Shown here piece by piece: positions 12,063 to 24,561 of a stretch of 64,000 nt of DNA. Both the position numbers and the translations under genes were made by a program. How positions within the stretch are numbered: position 1 is the first letter of the stretch; every line of letters starts with the position of its first letter. Below the pieces are notes generated by a model. It had not been told where the DNA came from, did no database searches, and saw only the letters and a list, made by a program, of their open reading frames with translations. Source of the DNA: Parapristionchus giblindavisi (lineage: Eukaryota > Nematoda > Chromadorea > Rhabditida > Diplogasteridae). Location of the stretch: NCBI GenBank assembly GCA_943737045.1, contig CALSFV010000256.1, positions 434,001 through 498,000 of the forward strand, written 5' to 3'.

Positions 12063-12578
12063 TAAAAAAATTGGGCGGTGCGAACAGTGTGCAGATTACG
12101 CACCTCTCACTATCACATGTTCATTTTGACTCTGAAACAGATGTGTCGGTGGTGTAGTGGTAAGTTTCATGATTTGAGATCGGTAGGTCCCTCTGCATTT
12201 TTGTCTTTTGCAAAGACTTATAAATATCACAATCATTTTTTTATAAAAAAATTCAATATTGATTTTTGCAAACATATCAAATGTGATATTTATATTGCTC
12301 CTTTTCTATTTGAATACAATGTTTGGACTGTTAAACTGTAATTTGCTCATTCATTCATTTGAAGTTGACAGTAAAAATTGCACAAATATGCAAAATTTCG
12401 AAAAACAAAATTTGAAAATGTTGTTCTTGTACTCACAATTCTAACATCTATCAATAAAAACGGGCAATCAATTTTTCCTGTACAATGGTTTCATACACTT
12501 TTACAGGGGGCTCCTCATTGTTCGCTTTATCGGTTGCGCCACTCTTCTCGGAGAGAATTTTGCTTTGGGTAACGTGAT

Positions 12579-14147
12579 CCGTATAGGACGACCAAATGAC
12601 CGCGGTCGTTTGGTTTGTCCGTCCCGTAGCTTATAGGACGGACAAACCAAATGACCGCGGGTAATTTTAGTAGATCGGAAAATGTAACACTATCGGAACA
12701 GAAAATTGTATTGTTGCGAAATTTTATCGACCGCCATTTTGCGGAATATGTGATATTTCTTGTTTTGTTTTCAAACAAAAAAAAATCAGTTATAGACAGC
12801 ACTTTTTGTGACACGTCCAATAAGACCGCGTGCTTACTTTATCGATCTATACTCTCATCAAACAATCGAGTTCCTGTGGTTAACGTTTAAGCCTAGCCGT
12901 ATTATCCGCACTACTCTATTGATCCATTTAAATATTCTATCGATTCAGTTACTATTCACACGCAGCAGAGTTCCTTAGTTAAGGAAAGCTTAGGCTTAGA
13001 GTCCGCACTACTCTATTGATCCATTTATATATTCTATCGATTCAGTTAGTATTCACACTCTGCAGAGTTCCTTAGTTAAGGAATGCTTAGGCTTAGAGTC
13101 CGCACTACTCTATTGATCCATTAAATATTCTATCGATTCAGTTACTATTCACACTCAGCAGAGTTCCTTAGTTAAGGTATGCTTAGGCTTAGAGTCCGCA
13201 CTACTCTATTGATCCATTAAATATTCTATCGATTCAGTTACTATTCACACTCAGCAGAGTTCCTTAGTTAAGGAATGCTTAGGCTTAGAGTCCGCACTAC
13301 TCTATTGATCCATTAAATATTCTATCGATTCAGTTACTATTCACACTCAGCAGAGTTCCTTAGTTAAGGAATGCTTATGCTTAGAGTCCGCACTACTCTA
13401 TTCATCCATTTAAATATTCTATCCATACATTTTCGGCGACCTCACATAATTTTTATATATAGCGGGTCGATTTTCAAAATATGTCAATTTACCAAAATCG
13501 TTATTTTTCGCTTACACTGTAACTATTTGCGTAAAATGGGCGTTATATCGTGGGCCGATCCTGAACATGAGCCATATATGCTGGGTCAATCCTCTTATTT
13601 TGAGGTTATGAAAATTTATGATTCTATCGATTCAAATGCTATTCAAAATCAGTAGAGTTTATATAGTTAATGTTTAAGCTTAGGCGTAGAGTATGCAATC
13701 CATCGATTCAAATAAATGCTTAGGCTTGTCTCTTGCAAGCGAAATTTTTTTGTTTGAGATAAAACAGGAGACAAGATGTGTTCCGCAATTTGGCCGTACG
13801 CCGGACACGTATAAATCTGACAACGAGATAGTACAGCATACACGAAAAATACTAATTGCTTATAAGTATATATACAAGATCACTTTCGCTACGAAAATCC
13901 ATTAATCGTAGCAGTTTCACTCATTCCCTTACAGAAATATTGAAAAAGAGTCTACAAAATAAGAAATAACACATATTCCGCAAAATGGCGGTCGATAAAA
14001 TTTCACAACAACACATTTTTTGTTCCGATAGTGTTACATTTTCCGATCTACTAAAATTACCCGCGGTCATTTGGTTTGTCCGTCCTATAAGCTACAGGAC
14101 GGACAAACCAAACGACCGCGGTTATTTGGTTTGTCCGTCCTATACGG
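12579..14147. mobile_element. Foldback element with hairpin tips and internal minisatellite
   Basis: The long terminal inverted repeat runs from CCGTATAGGACG at 12579 to its complement ending at 14147; arms are about 190 bp (to about 12770, from about 13960). Each tip itself contains a hairpin built from GGTTTGTCCGTCC and GGACGGACAAACC. The arms carry a ATTTTGCGGAATATG block, and the interior is largely a 96-bp minisatellite. No transposase frame was found. Confidence 0.85.
12906..13425 (+). repeat. 96-bp tandem repeat, about 5.5 copies
   Basis: The string CCGCACTACTC recurs at 12906, 13002, 13100, 13196, 13292 and 13388, giving periods of 96, 98, 96, 96 and 96. Each unit includes TCTATCGATTCAGTTA and GAGTTCCTTAGTTAAGGA, the latter a short palindrome. 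Units are nearly identical in the middle and drift at both edges. Confidence 0.95.
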
Positions 14148-14229
14148 TTAAGTTTTGGGTAAGGGCCTTCGCGATGAAGGAATTCGCGGTTTGGGGAAGG
14201 GCCTTCACGATCCATTTGCTGAACCTTCT

Positions 14230-14940
14230 CTCTTGACGTAACGTACCAATTATAACTTTCAAACGGAATGTCCCTTATTCTGAAAAGATGTGTGAAAGTG
14301 ATAAAATAGGTGGAGTTAATTATTAGTTGTAAATGTATTACACAGCGATCTGATTGAATTATTGTGTAAAATTGTAGTGTAATGAGTGCAGTTCACGATT
14401 CTGTCTTTTCTGATATACCTATATCACGGATGCGGATATCAAAGTGTGTCAAAGTGTGTATCCAAATTTTGATTCAATCACTTATATCTTATACTTTCTG
14501 TTGTGGGAGAGACGGAAAGAAATGTTTATCATACAGATTTGCCAAAATCAAATGAAAAGACGACAAAACATTCATTTATGGAAACAATAATAAATGAAGC
14601 AGAAAACAACCTCTTCTAATTTTTGAGGTTTCTTTAATTTGTGAGAATGCCTGATGAGCCGGGTGCGCCAGATATCGCACATTTCTTTCTTTCACACCTG
14701 CAAAAAGAACGAATAAATTAAGAAAATATCATGCAGCGTTTACAGCACGAAATTGCAATAATTATGAATTAAATCTACAGATTTCAGAAAGTGGCGATAG
14801 TTCTTGTGTAAATAAGGAGTCAGTGCTGTCAGCTGATGTCTTGCTTACATTATCACGGCGGTTCAATGAAGAGAAAATGTAGGGATGTAGGGAAAATGTA
14901 GGGATTTCTCTTTTTCGCCTCTTGCATTACGAAAAATCGG
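14230..14940. other. Non-coding stretch
   Basis: AT-rich sequence with no credible exon. The only structure seen is a CACGGCGGTTCAATGA block near 14855 that returns inverted as TCATTGAGCCGCCGTG near 15186-15201, bracketing the tRNA-like module. Confidence 0.4.
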
Positions 14941-14951
14941 CAAAGTTGATT

Positions 14952-15026
14952 TGCACTGTGCGGGATTCGAACCTACGAGGTTCGGATAAATACACAAAAG
15001 CTCTACCCACTAAGCCATATCGGCAT
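14952..15026 (-). other. tRNA-like module, minus strand
   Basis: On the minus strand an A box TGGCTTAGTGGGTAGAGC lies about 45 bp before a perfect B box GGTTCGAATCC (14963-14973). The outer ends do not form a seven-base acceptor stem, so this is a tRNA pseudogene or SINE head. It is bracketed by short inverted repeats near 14855 and 15195. Confidence 0.55.
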
Positions 15027-15469
15027 GTCTCGCGAATCGTAAAACTCGATGATAGGTCTAATCAGAAGCGAGCGCCCAGATATACCGTAGTCAACTTTCG
15101 CGCTGGGAGAACCTAGATGTTTTAGTGCTTATCATCACTCAGTTTGCGATACTTCCTTTCTCCGGCAAGAGCTTCTTAGTTACTATCATTGAGCCGCCGT
15201 GATTATAATAGGCGAAACAAGGGTCAGAAAACGTCCACTACGATTGATACCGTAACCCTCAGCTAGAAATCAAACTTCAACTTCCGATATATCGCGAAAT
15301 AGGAAAATTCAGCGGGCAAGGTGTACACCATTCGATAGATAATGCAATGATCTTTCTATTGGAAGCATCAGAAATATCGATTTTAGCAGAATAAGGAAGA
15401 AAATTTGAAACAAAGTTTAAATTCGAAGAAAAAGGTGATTTTCTGCTAAATTCCGGCAAAATCGAATCC

Positions 15470-15937
15470 ATTCACAGGCGATCGCGGCGACACGCGGCGA
15501 TCGCCATTGTCGCCATGCTCTTATGTGCTCTACTGTAAGTGTTTTAGGTGTCTCAAATACGTTTTCGATAATCTGTTCTGTCATATTCATATTATGCACA
15601 TGAGAAAAGAATAGAAAACTATTTTAAAATTAATGAAAATCAATTTTAAAAATATGGCACGGCAATACCGTGGTGTGGTGTAATACCGTAATGCGCGTGG
15701 GAGAATTGAGAATTCCAATTTATTTTTCCAGTTTCATAGTGTGATAATTTTTTTTAAATTGATTTTCATTAATTTTAAAATAGTTTTCTATTCTTTTCTC
15801 ATGTGCATAATATGAATATGACAGAACAGATTATCGAAAACGTATTTGAGACACCTAAAACACTTACAGTAGAGCACATAAGAGCATGGCGACAATGGCG
15901 ATCGCCGCGTGTCGCCGCGATCGCCTGTGAATGGGGC
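15470..15937. repeat. Palindrome with GC-rich tips
   Basis: Outer ends CATTCACAGGCGATCGC at about 15470 and GCGATCGCCTGTGAATG ending about 15937. The arms, about 180 bp each, include TGTGCTCTACTGTAAGTG and ATTATGCACATGAG blocks. A central spacer of about 100 bp carries GCAATACCGTGGTGTGG. Confidence 0.9.
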
Positions 15938-16747
15938 GATTCTGCAGGACTGTAGTCACTTCCAAGCCAAATCAGATCGTTGTGTATTGGGTATCACTCC
16001 TCACTTGCCCTTTTCTTACGAAACATCTGCGTTTTCTTCACCTGTAAGTGGAATCTCTTCACGTAATTTCGGAATAAAATGGCTGTTTTTCCGATCGAAA
16101 GAAGAAGAAAAACTATAGTGCAATACTCTAATGCTTTGAAACAACCAGGAAAAGCAGACAAGAGCATCTACAGCGGTTCAATGCAGAGGGTATTCTTTCG
16201 TTAATTTTTCGCTATATTTTTATTTCTATTTCTTTCGCAATCACAACATTTTGCTGCTTGCTGAAATATTTTACAGATTGCCGACAATGAACACCCGAAT
16301 CTCGCAAAGACACTAGCTAGGGAGGGGAATGCATCACCAACCAACCGAGTGACAACTTATCAATTAACCACTAGAATATGTTGCTTCATTTCATTCTCTA
16401 TCGTTTCTCTTTTTCCTAGTACCTAGTAATATTGCTTAAAAAACCCGTTCTTCCCTTCGCCGGTCGGTTGGTCGTGATGCTCAGACGCCGCTCAAGAAAA
16501 GAACAAATATCAAAAATGAAAACTATGTCACACCGATATTTCGGCATTCGGAAGCTCTCTCTCTCACTTTTGGCAGACCGCTCTATCTCTCAACGTGTGT
16601 GCGAAATATATTTCGGAATGTGCCGAAACTGACGAAAGAATACCACACCGGTGCCTAAAATTGTAATCCAAGAGTATATGGCTATTGTAAAACAATGTCA
16701 TAGTGGCCAGAACTTTTGTGTGGTGATCCCAACCTCGTAGGTTCGCT

Positions 16748-16769
16748 TCCTCCCCCCCCCCCCCCCCCC
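16748..16769 (+). repeat. Poly-C tract
   Basis: An almost pure run of about 20 C. Such runs are prone to sequencing error. Confidence 0.8.
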
Positions 16770-16797
16770 GGTGCTATTCAACTTTGCTGATTTTTCT

Positions 16798-17222
16798 TAC
16801 AAGGGAATGCCCTGAGGGCACACTCACCGATCAGGTCCAAATTTTTACTGAAGGTACATCTCATATAGGGATGAGGTTTTGCGTTATCAAAAATTGAAAA
16901 GCTCTTCTTTGAAATTTTTAAATTATTTTTTTTAATCGACAATAAAATTTATAGCGAGGAGATCTTCATCAAAAGTAACAATATAGCATCGTAATCAAAG
17001 TGAAAAATTACAATACATGCACATATGCAAATTTGTATGCAAAAGAATCGATTTTGAAAGTGTTTTCATTGTTTTTGTCGATTTTAAAATTAATTTTAAA
17101 ATTTCAAAGAAGAGCTTTGCAATTTCTGATACCGCCAAACCTCGTCCATATATGAGGAGTACCTTCAGTAAAAAATCAGGCATGATCGGTGAGTGTGGCT
17201 TCATGGTATTCCCTTGTTAGTG
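16798..17222. repeat. Palindrome with AACAAGGGAAT-type ends
   Basis: The left arm begins ACAAGGGAATGCC and the right arm ends GGTATTCCCTTGT. The arms share the ACTCACCGATCA block and the AAGCTCTTCTTTGAAATTT block; the spacer is AT-rich. A single diverged arm of the same family lies at 11925-12062. Confidence 0.85.
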
Positions 17223-17289
17223 CGGGACGCTTCAAGCGAAGTTTATGTAGGGAATTCCCTCCAATGAACCGCCGTGGCATAGTACCATT

Positions 17290-18060
17290 TTTTTTGCTAG
17301 ATTTCACATACTTTAATGTGCCCATATTTTTCTCGAGTTTCGTTTTCATTCAACACATTTTCTTTACTCCGTTCCACATTTGATCTCTGATGTCCCATTA
17401 GACACTATTCTCACATAATTTTAAGTATTCGATTAACGATTTCGCCCTCTCTATATTATGCATTTATTGCATATAAAGCATATTATCCTGCATTTCTACG
17501 GTTACGTATTGTTTCTGCCGATAATTTGTAATACATTTAAAAAAATGGTACGTACGCTTTTGTCACTGATTTGTTCTTTTCATTCATAACTCGGTGCTTT
17601 TACCACTGATTGTCCGTATAAAATGTACTTGATTGAAAATGACAAACTGTGTCTAAATACCGAGACAACGCGCATCTAGATACAGTTGCACTCTCTCGAT
17701 TAACGCTTGTTTAAAAAAGCCAAATTAATTCATAAAATACAATTAGTAGAGTGTGTCTAATTATTAACTATTGTAAGCTCTAATTATAAGTCGACACAGT
17801 TTACTTATGCAGCATTGTTGTAACCCACATGCTGATGAGTGAGAGGGAGGGAGGGAGAGAGAGGTAAAATGAGAGAGAAGGGGAGTAGGAGAGGAGTAAT
17901 GTCAACACTTTATCGAGTACTGTCGATTGATACCTAATTCGTTCGAAACACATATCGATGTCCGATCGATTGGAGAACATTTATTATTAGTGCAATGGCA
18001 AATTTGTGTATCTGTCCGGGTGCCCGTATGTCCACACTTCCCCATGTCCGAGTGTACGTT
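17290..18060 (+). repeat. Diverged copy of the receptor-unit 3' flank
   Basis: Positions 17300-17640 match 28650-29010 (unit A) and 38003-38360 (unit B), including GATGTCCCATTAGAC and TACGGTTACGTATTG. Positions 17740-17880 match 48200-48310 downstream of unit C. This is therefore part of the same duplicated locus, without a receptor gene. Confidence 0.75.
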
Positions 18061-18182
18061 CGTCTGACTGTCTGTCTGTCAGTTTAGGTGTCGAAATATA
18101 TAAATGGGATAGTTAATAATATAAAGTTTATAAAATATATGAAAGGAAGAATGACTTCTTCCCGCCCTAGGCAAGGTGGAAT

Positions 18183-18776
18183 GTACAGTCCCGCACGTTC
18201 GCGCTCCCTAAACGCGGCCCCCGCGGCCCGCGGGGGGCCGCATCATGCCGCATCGATAAATAATTTTTTTCCAAACATTCATTGCTTGTGATCGTTGCAT
18301 CATCAGATAATATTAATATCACCGTAGAAACGAAAATTTTTGGTTGAGTGTGGACAGCGTCAAACAGCCAGCCGTGCCCCCGAAACGCGGCATGATGCGG
18401 CATCGATGAATAAATTTTTTATTCAAAGATTTCATTGGTTGCGATCGTTGCATCATCATGTCCGCACCCTTATTTGATGATGCAACCATCACAAACAAAG
18501 AATTGTTAAAAAAATTTATTCATCGATGCGGCATGATGCGGAACGCAGCGTACCGCGGGGGGCCGCATCATGCCGCGTTTAGGGAGGGCGAACGTGGGAC
18601 GCTGTCCACACTCACCCAAAAATGTTCGTTTCTGCGGTGATATTAATATTATCTGATGATACAACGATCACAACCAATGAGATGTTTAAAAAAAATTATT
18701 CACCGATGCGGCCTGATGCGGCCAACCGCGGGCCGCGGGGGCCGCGTTTAGGGAGCGCGAACGTGCGGGACTGTAC
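18183..18776. repeat. GC-tipped palindrome of about 590 bp
   Basis: Termini TGTACAGTCCCGCACGTTCG at the left and its complement at the right (ending GGGACTGTACA). The arms contain runs such as GCGGCCCCCGCGGCCCGCGG. Two further inverted blocks (GATGCGGCATGATGCGG class and GATCGTTGCATCATCA class) are repeated inside, so the element is a palindrome made of smaller palindromes. Confidence 0.85.
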
Positions 18777-18779
18777 ATG

Positions 18780-19230
18780 AATTGTTGTTCTTGAATTATT
18801 GAATAGTGTTAGGAGATTCAATTGATATTGGGAATGGATCACTTTGACCCATAATGGGATAATCATCAATGAGTGGGATCAACTATCAGGATTGTTCCTT
18901 AGCCATAATCGACCATGTGTGTGATGTCTATACTCCTTCTACGACGCCTCTACTCTTAACTACGGATACTTTGTGAATGGAAGGAGGATAGGATTTGTGA
19001 GTTTCATAAACTTTATTTGTAGTCTAAAACTTACCCTATATTTAAAACATGCATGTTCATAGTTTCGTGACATTGTCATTACTTTTGATATTGATTTTAT
19101 TTTATTGTGCATGATATTTTGATTTTGTACATGATCATTCTTTTATTTTCGTGCATGTCATTTGTTGATTAGTTGAGATGAGTATGTATTAGATACATAC
19201 TCTAACTATTATACAATAATTTTGATAACA
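18780..19230. other. Non-coding stretch
   Basis: AT-rich sequence containing ATTGATATTGGGAATGGATC and a TTTTATTTTGTGCATG region. No exon, repeat arm or RNA gene was recognised. Confidence 0.35.
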
Positions 19231-19232
19231 AT

Positions 19233-19316
19233 ACTCAGTGGTGGTTCTACTGAAGATGGCCAACACCACTGAGTAGGGTTCCGCTGTCTAGAACCCCTGG
19301 CCGAAACAGCGGGGCC
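19233..19316 (+). ncRNA. Candidate structured RNA, copy 1
   Basis: Three consecutive helices can be drawn. P1 is ACTCAGTGGTG (19233-19243) with CACCACTGAGT (19264-19274), loop containing CTACTGAAGATGGCCAA. P2 is GGGTTC (19276-19281) with GAACCC (19291-19296), loop CGCTGTCTA. P3 is CCG with CGG around GAAACAG (19301-19312). A second locus at 47436-47514 has the same loops and spacing but different stems that still pair. Function is unknown; it matches no family I can name with confidence. Confidence 0.5.
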
Positions 19317-19349
19317 TTAACTAGTTTTATATTGCATGTTATAATATTA

Positions 19350-21480
19350 CTAGAGTACGTTTGCATGCTTTGATATATTGTACTTCACATTAACTTTCCA
19401 CCATGTGTGATCACCATTATTCATTTCATGAGATGAGAGACCTCGCGTGATATGATCAGCGGGGTAATCTTTTGTATTGACATAGCGTGGTTGATTGATT
19501 GACAGATTTGTAATTGTATATTTTACCAGTCCCATTAATAGAGCTTCCAACTCAAGCTTAAGAATAGTAGCTGGATCTATCTTTGATGCATCGAGAAATG
19601 AGAAGGTGTGCATGGTTTGGAGTTGAGTTATATATATATATGCCGTCATTGCTTGTGTTGATGCATCTGTGAATACTGTGAGTGTAATTGATTCTAATGA
19701 AGAGATACAGTAGACGACAAAATTATATCATATTTTATTTTTCAAAGAATATTTCCAGCAAGGATCGATGAAACTTGGTATGACTCATACATCATATACA
19801 TGCACCGCTGTGTAGTAAAACCACCTGTAGTAGAAGCCAGTTCCTCGAAAAGAAATTCAAATATTGCGAAATTTTCGATTTTGCCAATATTTGATTTTTC
19901 AGTGATATTTTGAAAAACATTTTATCGCTCTTTGTAAAGCATAGTTCAATTGCATTTATATACGTGGTGTATGCAGCGGATCGGGTGATGATATAGAACA
20001 CGCAAACTGAGTTGTTAACAGCAGGGGAGAATAACCAAAGCTACAGTAATCAGACTTACTCAAATAGAACTTTGCCAGCAAATCAATAATGAGCAGTAAT
20101 CGATCGCTGATTTCTACAAGCGTATGGATGTGCAGGGATGTTCCATGTGTTACGTCCGGCAAGAATAAATAGGCTAGAGCTCACATTAGCTATAGTATCA
20201 AAGATAGAAACATCCTAGATATCTCTATTCTTAACCTCTGCTTCACTTTTCCTTATATTTCTGGTTGAATTTCCTTTTCCAATCATCCCAATCTATACGT
20301 ACGTAATGTTCATTCCCACTAAAAGAATTTATGACTACATGGACGAGGATCTATGGAGAAGTCGCAAAATTACAAGAAAAAATTAAAGACGGATAAAGTT
20401 GGAATAATGTGAAACTAAAAAAAAGCGTTGGATGAAAAGTATAATTTACTCTCGATGGTCTAGTTGAAGCATATTTCGATTAATTCTGGCCGATATCACT
20501 AACTAAATTTATTGGAAACGCTCATGGCAATCATTGTGATCATGATTAACCATATATCTAAGATATACAATATTCCAACTCTATCCGTCTTTATTTTTTT
20601 CTTGTTACTTTGCGACTTCTCCATAGATCCTCGTCCATGTAGTCATAAATTCTTTTAGTGGGAATGAACATTACGTACGTATGATTGGAAAAGGAAATTC
20701 AACCAGAAATATAAGGAAAAGTGAAGCAGAGGTTAAGAATAGAGATATCTAGGATGTTTCTATCTTTGATACTATAGCTAATGTGAGCTCTAGCCTATTT
20801 ATTCTTGCCGGACGTAACACATGGAACATCCCTGCACATCCATACGCTTGTAGAAATCAGCGATCGATTACTGCTCATTATTGATTTGCTGGCAAAGTTC
20901 TATTTGAGTAAGTCTGATTACTGTAGCTTTGGTTATTCTCCCCTGCTGTTAACAACTCAGTTTGCGTGTTCTATATCATCACCCGATCCGCTGCATACAC
21001 CACGTATATAAATGCAATTGAACTATGCTTTACAAAGAGCGATAAAATGTTTTTCAAAATATCACTGAAAAATCAAATATTGGCAAAATCGAAAATTTCG
21101 CAATATTTGTATTTCTTTTCGAGGACTTGACTTCTACTACAGGTGGTTGTACTACACAACGGTACATGCATATGATGTAGGAGCCATACCAAGTTTCATC
21201 GATCCTTGCTGGAAATATTCTTTGAAAAATAAAATATGATATAATTTTGTCGTCTACTGTATGTGTGAAACTTGGAATATTTAACGTGAATTTGATAACT
21301 TCTTCAACTATAGTTTTCCATTCCTCTCTTCGTTTGTCGGATTGGGGTTGATCCCATGAAAACTTGTCTAACCATAGTGATAGTTTTCGTTTGAGAAGTA
21401 ATGGCGTGATTAGTCCAAATGGAATTAGAGAAATCGAGACACGATAAAAGCATATAGCTGGTGCGAACGACAAGTGTATA
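19350..21480 (-). pseudogene. BEL/Pao retrotransposon pol fragment, interrupted
   Basis: The right part (about 21480-21265, minus strand) carries the LIPFGLITPLLL block typical of the BEL/Pao reverse transcriptase tail, followed by a tryptophan-rich FSWDQP region. The left part (about 19700-19350) carries TDAS of the RNase H region, the KLELEALLMGL block and the ADHITRG and WWK motifs of the linker to integrase. The two parts are separated by the foldback at 19708-21259. Upstream reverse transcriptase, protease, gag and LTRs are absent, so the copy is dead. Confidence 0.8.
19708..21259. mobile_element. Foldback element inserted in BEL/Pao, TA duplication
   Basis: Termini CAGTAGACGACAAAATTATA at 19708 and its complement ending at 21259, flanked by TA at 19706-19707 and 21260-21261. 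The arms run to about 20420 and from about 20575; the short loop is AT-rich. The two arms are almost identical. The same terminus, diverged, appears alone near 2540-2567. TA duplication suggests the Tc1/mariner superfamily for mobilisation; no transposase is present. Confidence 0.9.
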
Positions 21481-22964
21481 ATGAGGAATGCTAATTTGCT
21501 TACTATGAAATGAATGTGTTATGAAAAATAATTGGTAGCGAGTTAAAGGGACTGAAACCTTTGCGAACGGTCTATGCTCTTTCGTTGTTCGAGAACAGAG
21601 AAATAGTGTGCGCCGTGAAGAGGCCATTGAGTGATATCACTACCCCCTTCCTTTAATATCTTTATGGTTGATTGGACAGGTGAAATACATTTTCAGGCAA
21701 CATTCATAATCTTCAGAACATAAGCTGACAAGACGTGTAATGACTAGTCTCCCGTACGGATACGACTATGAAAAGCTTTATTTCATGGACTTTTTCTTCG
21801 TGTAAGAATTTCTTTGTTTTGAAAAAACGAAATATATTGCCTCAATATTTTTTTTGAGAATTATCATGATCTTATTACTACACATGACATTTTTATGCTG
21901 AAAGTTAATTATGCCTTTTTCTTTGCATTTCCATTTTCCATTTTCTTGCACTTTGTATTTTCCAGTATTTATATTATAGGTATCAAAAGATAGTGGGTTC
22001 TCTGTCAATTGTAATTGTTCATCCCGCAACATTCTACATGATTTATCGACAGAAATATCGGATGAAAAAAGATATTCGGTGGGGATATGTCGCCAATCAG
22101 GTAAAAGTAAAACATCGATAATTTTGCTTAATTGTTAGTTGTTATTTTTTTCAGTTAGGAATGCTTTCTTTTGATATTATCTTCAATTTTTTGGTTTGCT
22201 TCTATCCCACCAGTCCCTATCCAGGATTTTATTGTGAAGGACCTTTATGTACTAATTGGAATGCATCAAAACTAGTAATATTGGTTAGTTAGAGCATACT
22301 ATTGAACACATATGTACAGTTTATATACAATATTTCGTCTCAGTATAATTTCCCTATTCTTTTTTTAAACATTTAATAATTCCTAAAAATCGTAGAGATC
22401 CGTCATGTGAGAAAAATATTATTACTTTCTGCATCATTGTTCATTAATTGCTTGGACTCCGACGTTAGGAGTTAAAGAGGGAAAATCGATTGATAGTCTT
22501 TTCGAATTAGTTTGAAAATATCGACTTTCAAGCGACATCTCAAGACTTTTGAACTAGAAAAATTAAATATCTTTTTTTTCTTCAGTTTTTCCACTCCTTC
22601 GCCGTTCTCACTCCAGTAACACCAATACACTTCATTCTGTTACGTATGCATCAAATGGTTTTAGTTGGCACTGAAAGTGCATTCAAACTTTCAATAAGGC
22701 ACGCTTTCCAATTACAATTTATTTTATCGGTACTTACCCCTCAAATGTTCCAGAACGCAATTCATCATTATTATTATTGACGCTATAAGTTTATTTATCA
22801 ATCTGGTTGGATTTCCTGTTCTAGGCAAAGATTCGGAAAATTATGATATGCTAGTTCAGGTACTGTTAATGAAGTTATACAAGAAAGTCAAACCTATTAC
22901 GAAACAAGAGCTTGACTAATAACGAAAAATTTACTACCAGATCTCTCAAAACGGCACTACGTCG

Positions 22965-24050
22965 AATGATAACCGATGAATAATAACCGACTGGATGATA
23001 ACCGGAAGCTACCGGATGAGAATTGAGCGTATGAGAGCCCACTGAGTGAGAACTGTTAGGAACCGAGTGAATGAGAACTCACAGGATGAGAACCCACTAA
23101 GTGAGAACTGAGCGTATAAGAACCGACCAGATGAGAACCCACTGAATGAGAACCGGCCGGATGAGAACCCACTGATGACAGAATGTGTCGGATGAGAACT
23201 CAGCGGCCATTTTATGAAAAAAATGTTCAAAAGTTGTCAGATCGATCGAGCATTGATGAAACAAGTACCCAATCAACACCCATTCGCCAGGACGCCGGCG
23301 CCGGCGCCCAAATAAAAAGTTGTTCAAAAGTTGTCAAATCGATCGAGCATTGATGAAACAAGTACCCAATCATCACCCATTCGCCAGGACGCCGGCGCCG
23401 GCGCCCAAATAAAAAGTTGTTCAAAAGTTGTCAAATCGATCGAGCATTGATGAAACAAGTACCCAATCATCACCCATTCGCCAGGACGCCGGCGCCCGCG
23501 CCCAAATAAAAAAGTTGTTCTGGTGCTTGTTTCATCAATGCTCAATCGATTTGACATCTTCGGAACATCTTTATATTTGGGCGCCGGCGCCGGCGTCCTG
23601 GCGACTGGATGACCATTTGGTACTTGTTTCATCAATGCTCGATCGATTTGAAAACTTTTGATCATTTTTTTCATAAAATGACCGCTGAGTACTCATCCGA
23701 CACATTTTGAAATGCTAGACTGATCTACCCTTGATCAGCGCAAAATTTGGCGTAAAATGACCGCTGAGTTCTCATCCTACACATTATGTCATCAGTGGGT
23801 TCTCATCCGGACGGTTCTTATACGCTCAGTTCTTACTTAGTGGGCTATCATCCGGCGGGTTCTCATTGACTCGGTTTTTAAGCACTCAGTTCTCAATCAT
23901 GGGGTTCTCATACGCTTATTGTAAGTTCCCATCCGGTGGGTTATCATCTGGTATCATCTGATCTGTTCTCATATGCTCAGTTCTCATCCGGTAGCTTCCG
24001 GTTATCATCCAGTCGGTTATTATTCATCGGTTCTCATTCGACGTAGTGCC
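22965..24050. repeat. Satellite-like palindrome in receptor intron, copy A
   Basis: Outer ends GCACTACGTCGAATGATAAC and its complement near 24030-24050. Each arm is a string of degenerate 18-20-bp units such as GATGAGAACCCACTGA on the left and its inverse (GGTTCTCATCC class) on the right. The core contains GC-rich CGCCGGCGCCGGCG boxes. It lies in the intron between exons 4 and 5; receptor copy C lacks it. Confidence 0.9.
23226..23516 (+). repeat. 97-bp tandem repeat, three copies
   Basis: The block beginning TTCAAAAGTTGTCA recurs at 23226, 23323 and 23420. Each unit contains GATCGAGCATTGATGAAACA and ends in the GCCGGCGCC box. The equivalent place in unit B (from 32161) has only one unit. Confidence 0.95.
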
Positions 24051-24417
24051 CTCAAAATATTCGTATTTATATTCTTATAAATAAAGTTGTGTTAAATTCT
24101 GTTTGTTTTAGAACATTCGTCTTTTTATTCTTTCTTTTTATGTGGTGTTAAAATATGGGAAAAATAGAGGGAAAAGTGAAAAGTTGTGTTGATTTCTGTT
24201 TGTACCTCTTTTTTTCCCGAGATTTTAACACTCCATTAGTTGCCAGAGATACAATATTTTGTCGAACGAGGAGGAACTATTATGGTCTACGGAACAATTG
24301 GAAATGCTGAGTTGTTCAAAATAGGTAAGAAGAAATTATACATATTATTTATTGAATTTGGGCACACTTTCACAAAGTACACCTTTAATAAGGCGGTGCA
24401 TATTGTCAACGGTCTCT

Positions 24418-24519
24418 TATCCATCGTTACATTTGCCTTACGTGCGTACGCTGTAACCGCCTTCGTCGTTACGGCAGAGGTTACGGCGCAGGCACGTAAG
24501 GCAAATGTAACGATGCATT
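24418..24519. repeat. 100-bp hairpin element, copy A
   Basis: CGTTACATTTGCCTTACGTG and its complement (ending GTAAGGCAAATGTAACG) enclose a short centre with GCTGTAACC and GGTTACGGC, also inverted. Copies occur at the same place in unit B (33216-33317) and unit C (46815-46918). Confidence 0.9.
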
Positions 24520-24561
24520 AATTTCGAACACATTTCTCAATTGCCTTGCAACAGAGAACTT

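Noticed and set aside
12135..12205. tRNA-like module at GGTGGTGTAGTGGTAAG
   Set aside because: The A box is fair but no GGTTCRANNC-type B box follows at the right distance.
19233..19316. Hammerhead ribozyme
   Set aside because: The core strings and three partner helices can be found, but their linear order would interlock all helices; no permutation of the hammerhead fits.
19956..21011. Conserved 68-residue protein encoded twice
   Set aside because: The two identical frames (starting MPDVTHGTSL) are the two arms of one palindrome, not two genes.
22730..22753. Intron between GTACTTACC and TTCCAG in receptor A exon 4
   Set aside because: It would be 24 bp, too short to splice, and its removal does not restore the frame.
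23009..23674. Repetitive proteins in the receptor intron
   Set aside because: The frames are translations of the GATGAGAACC and 97-bp satellite units.
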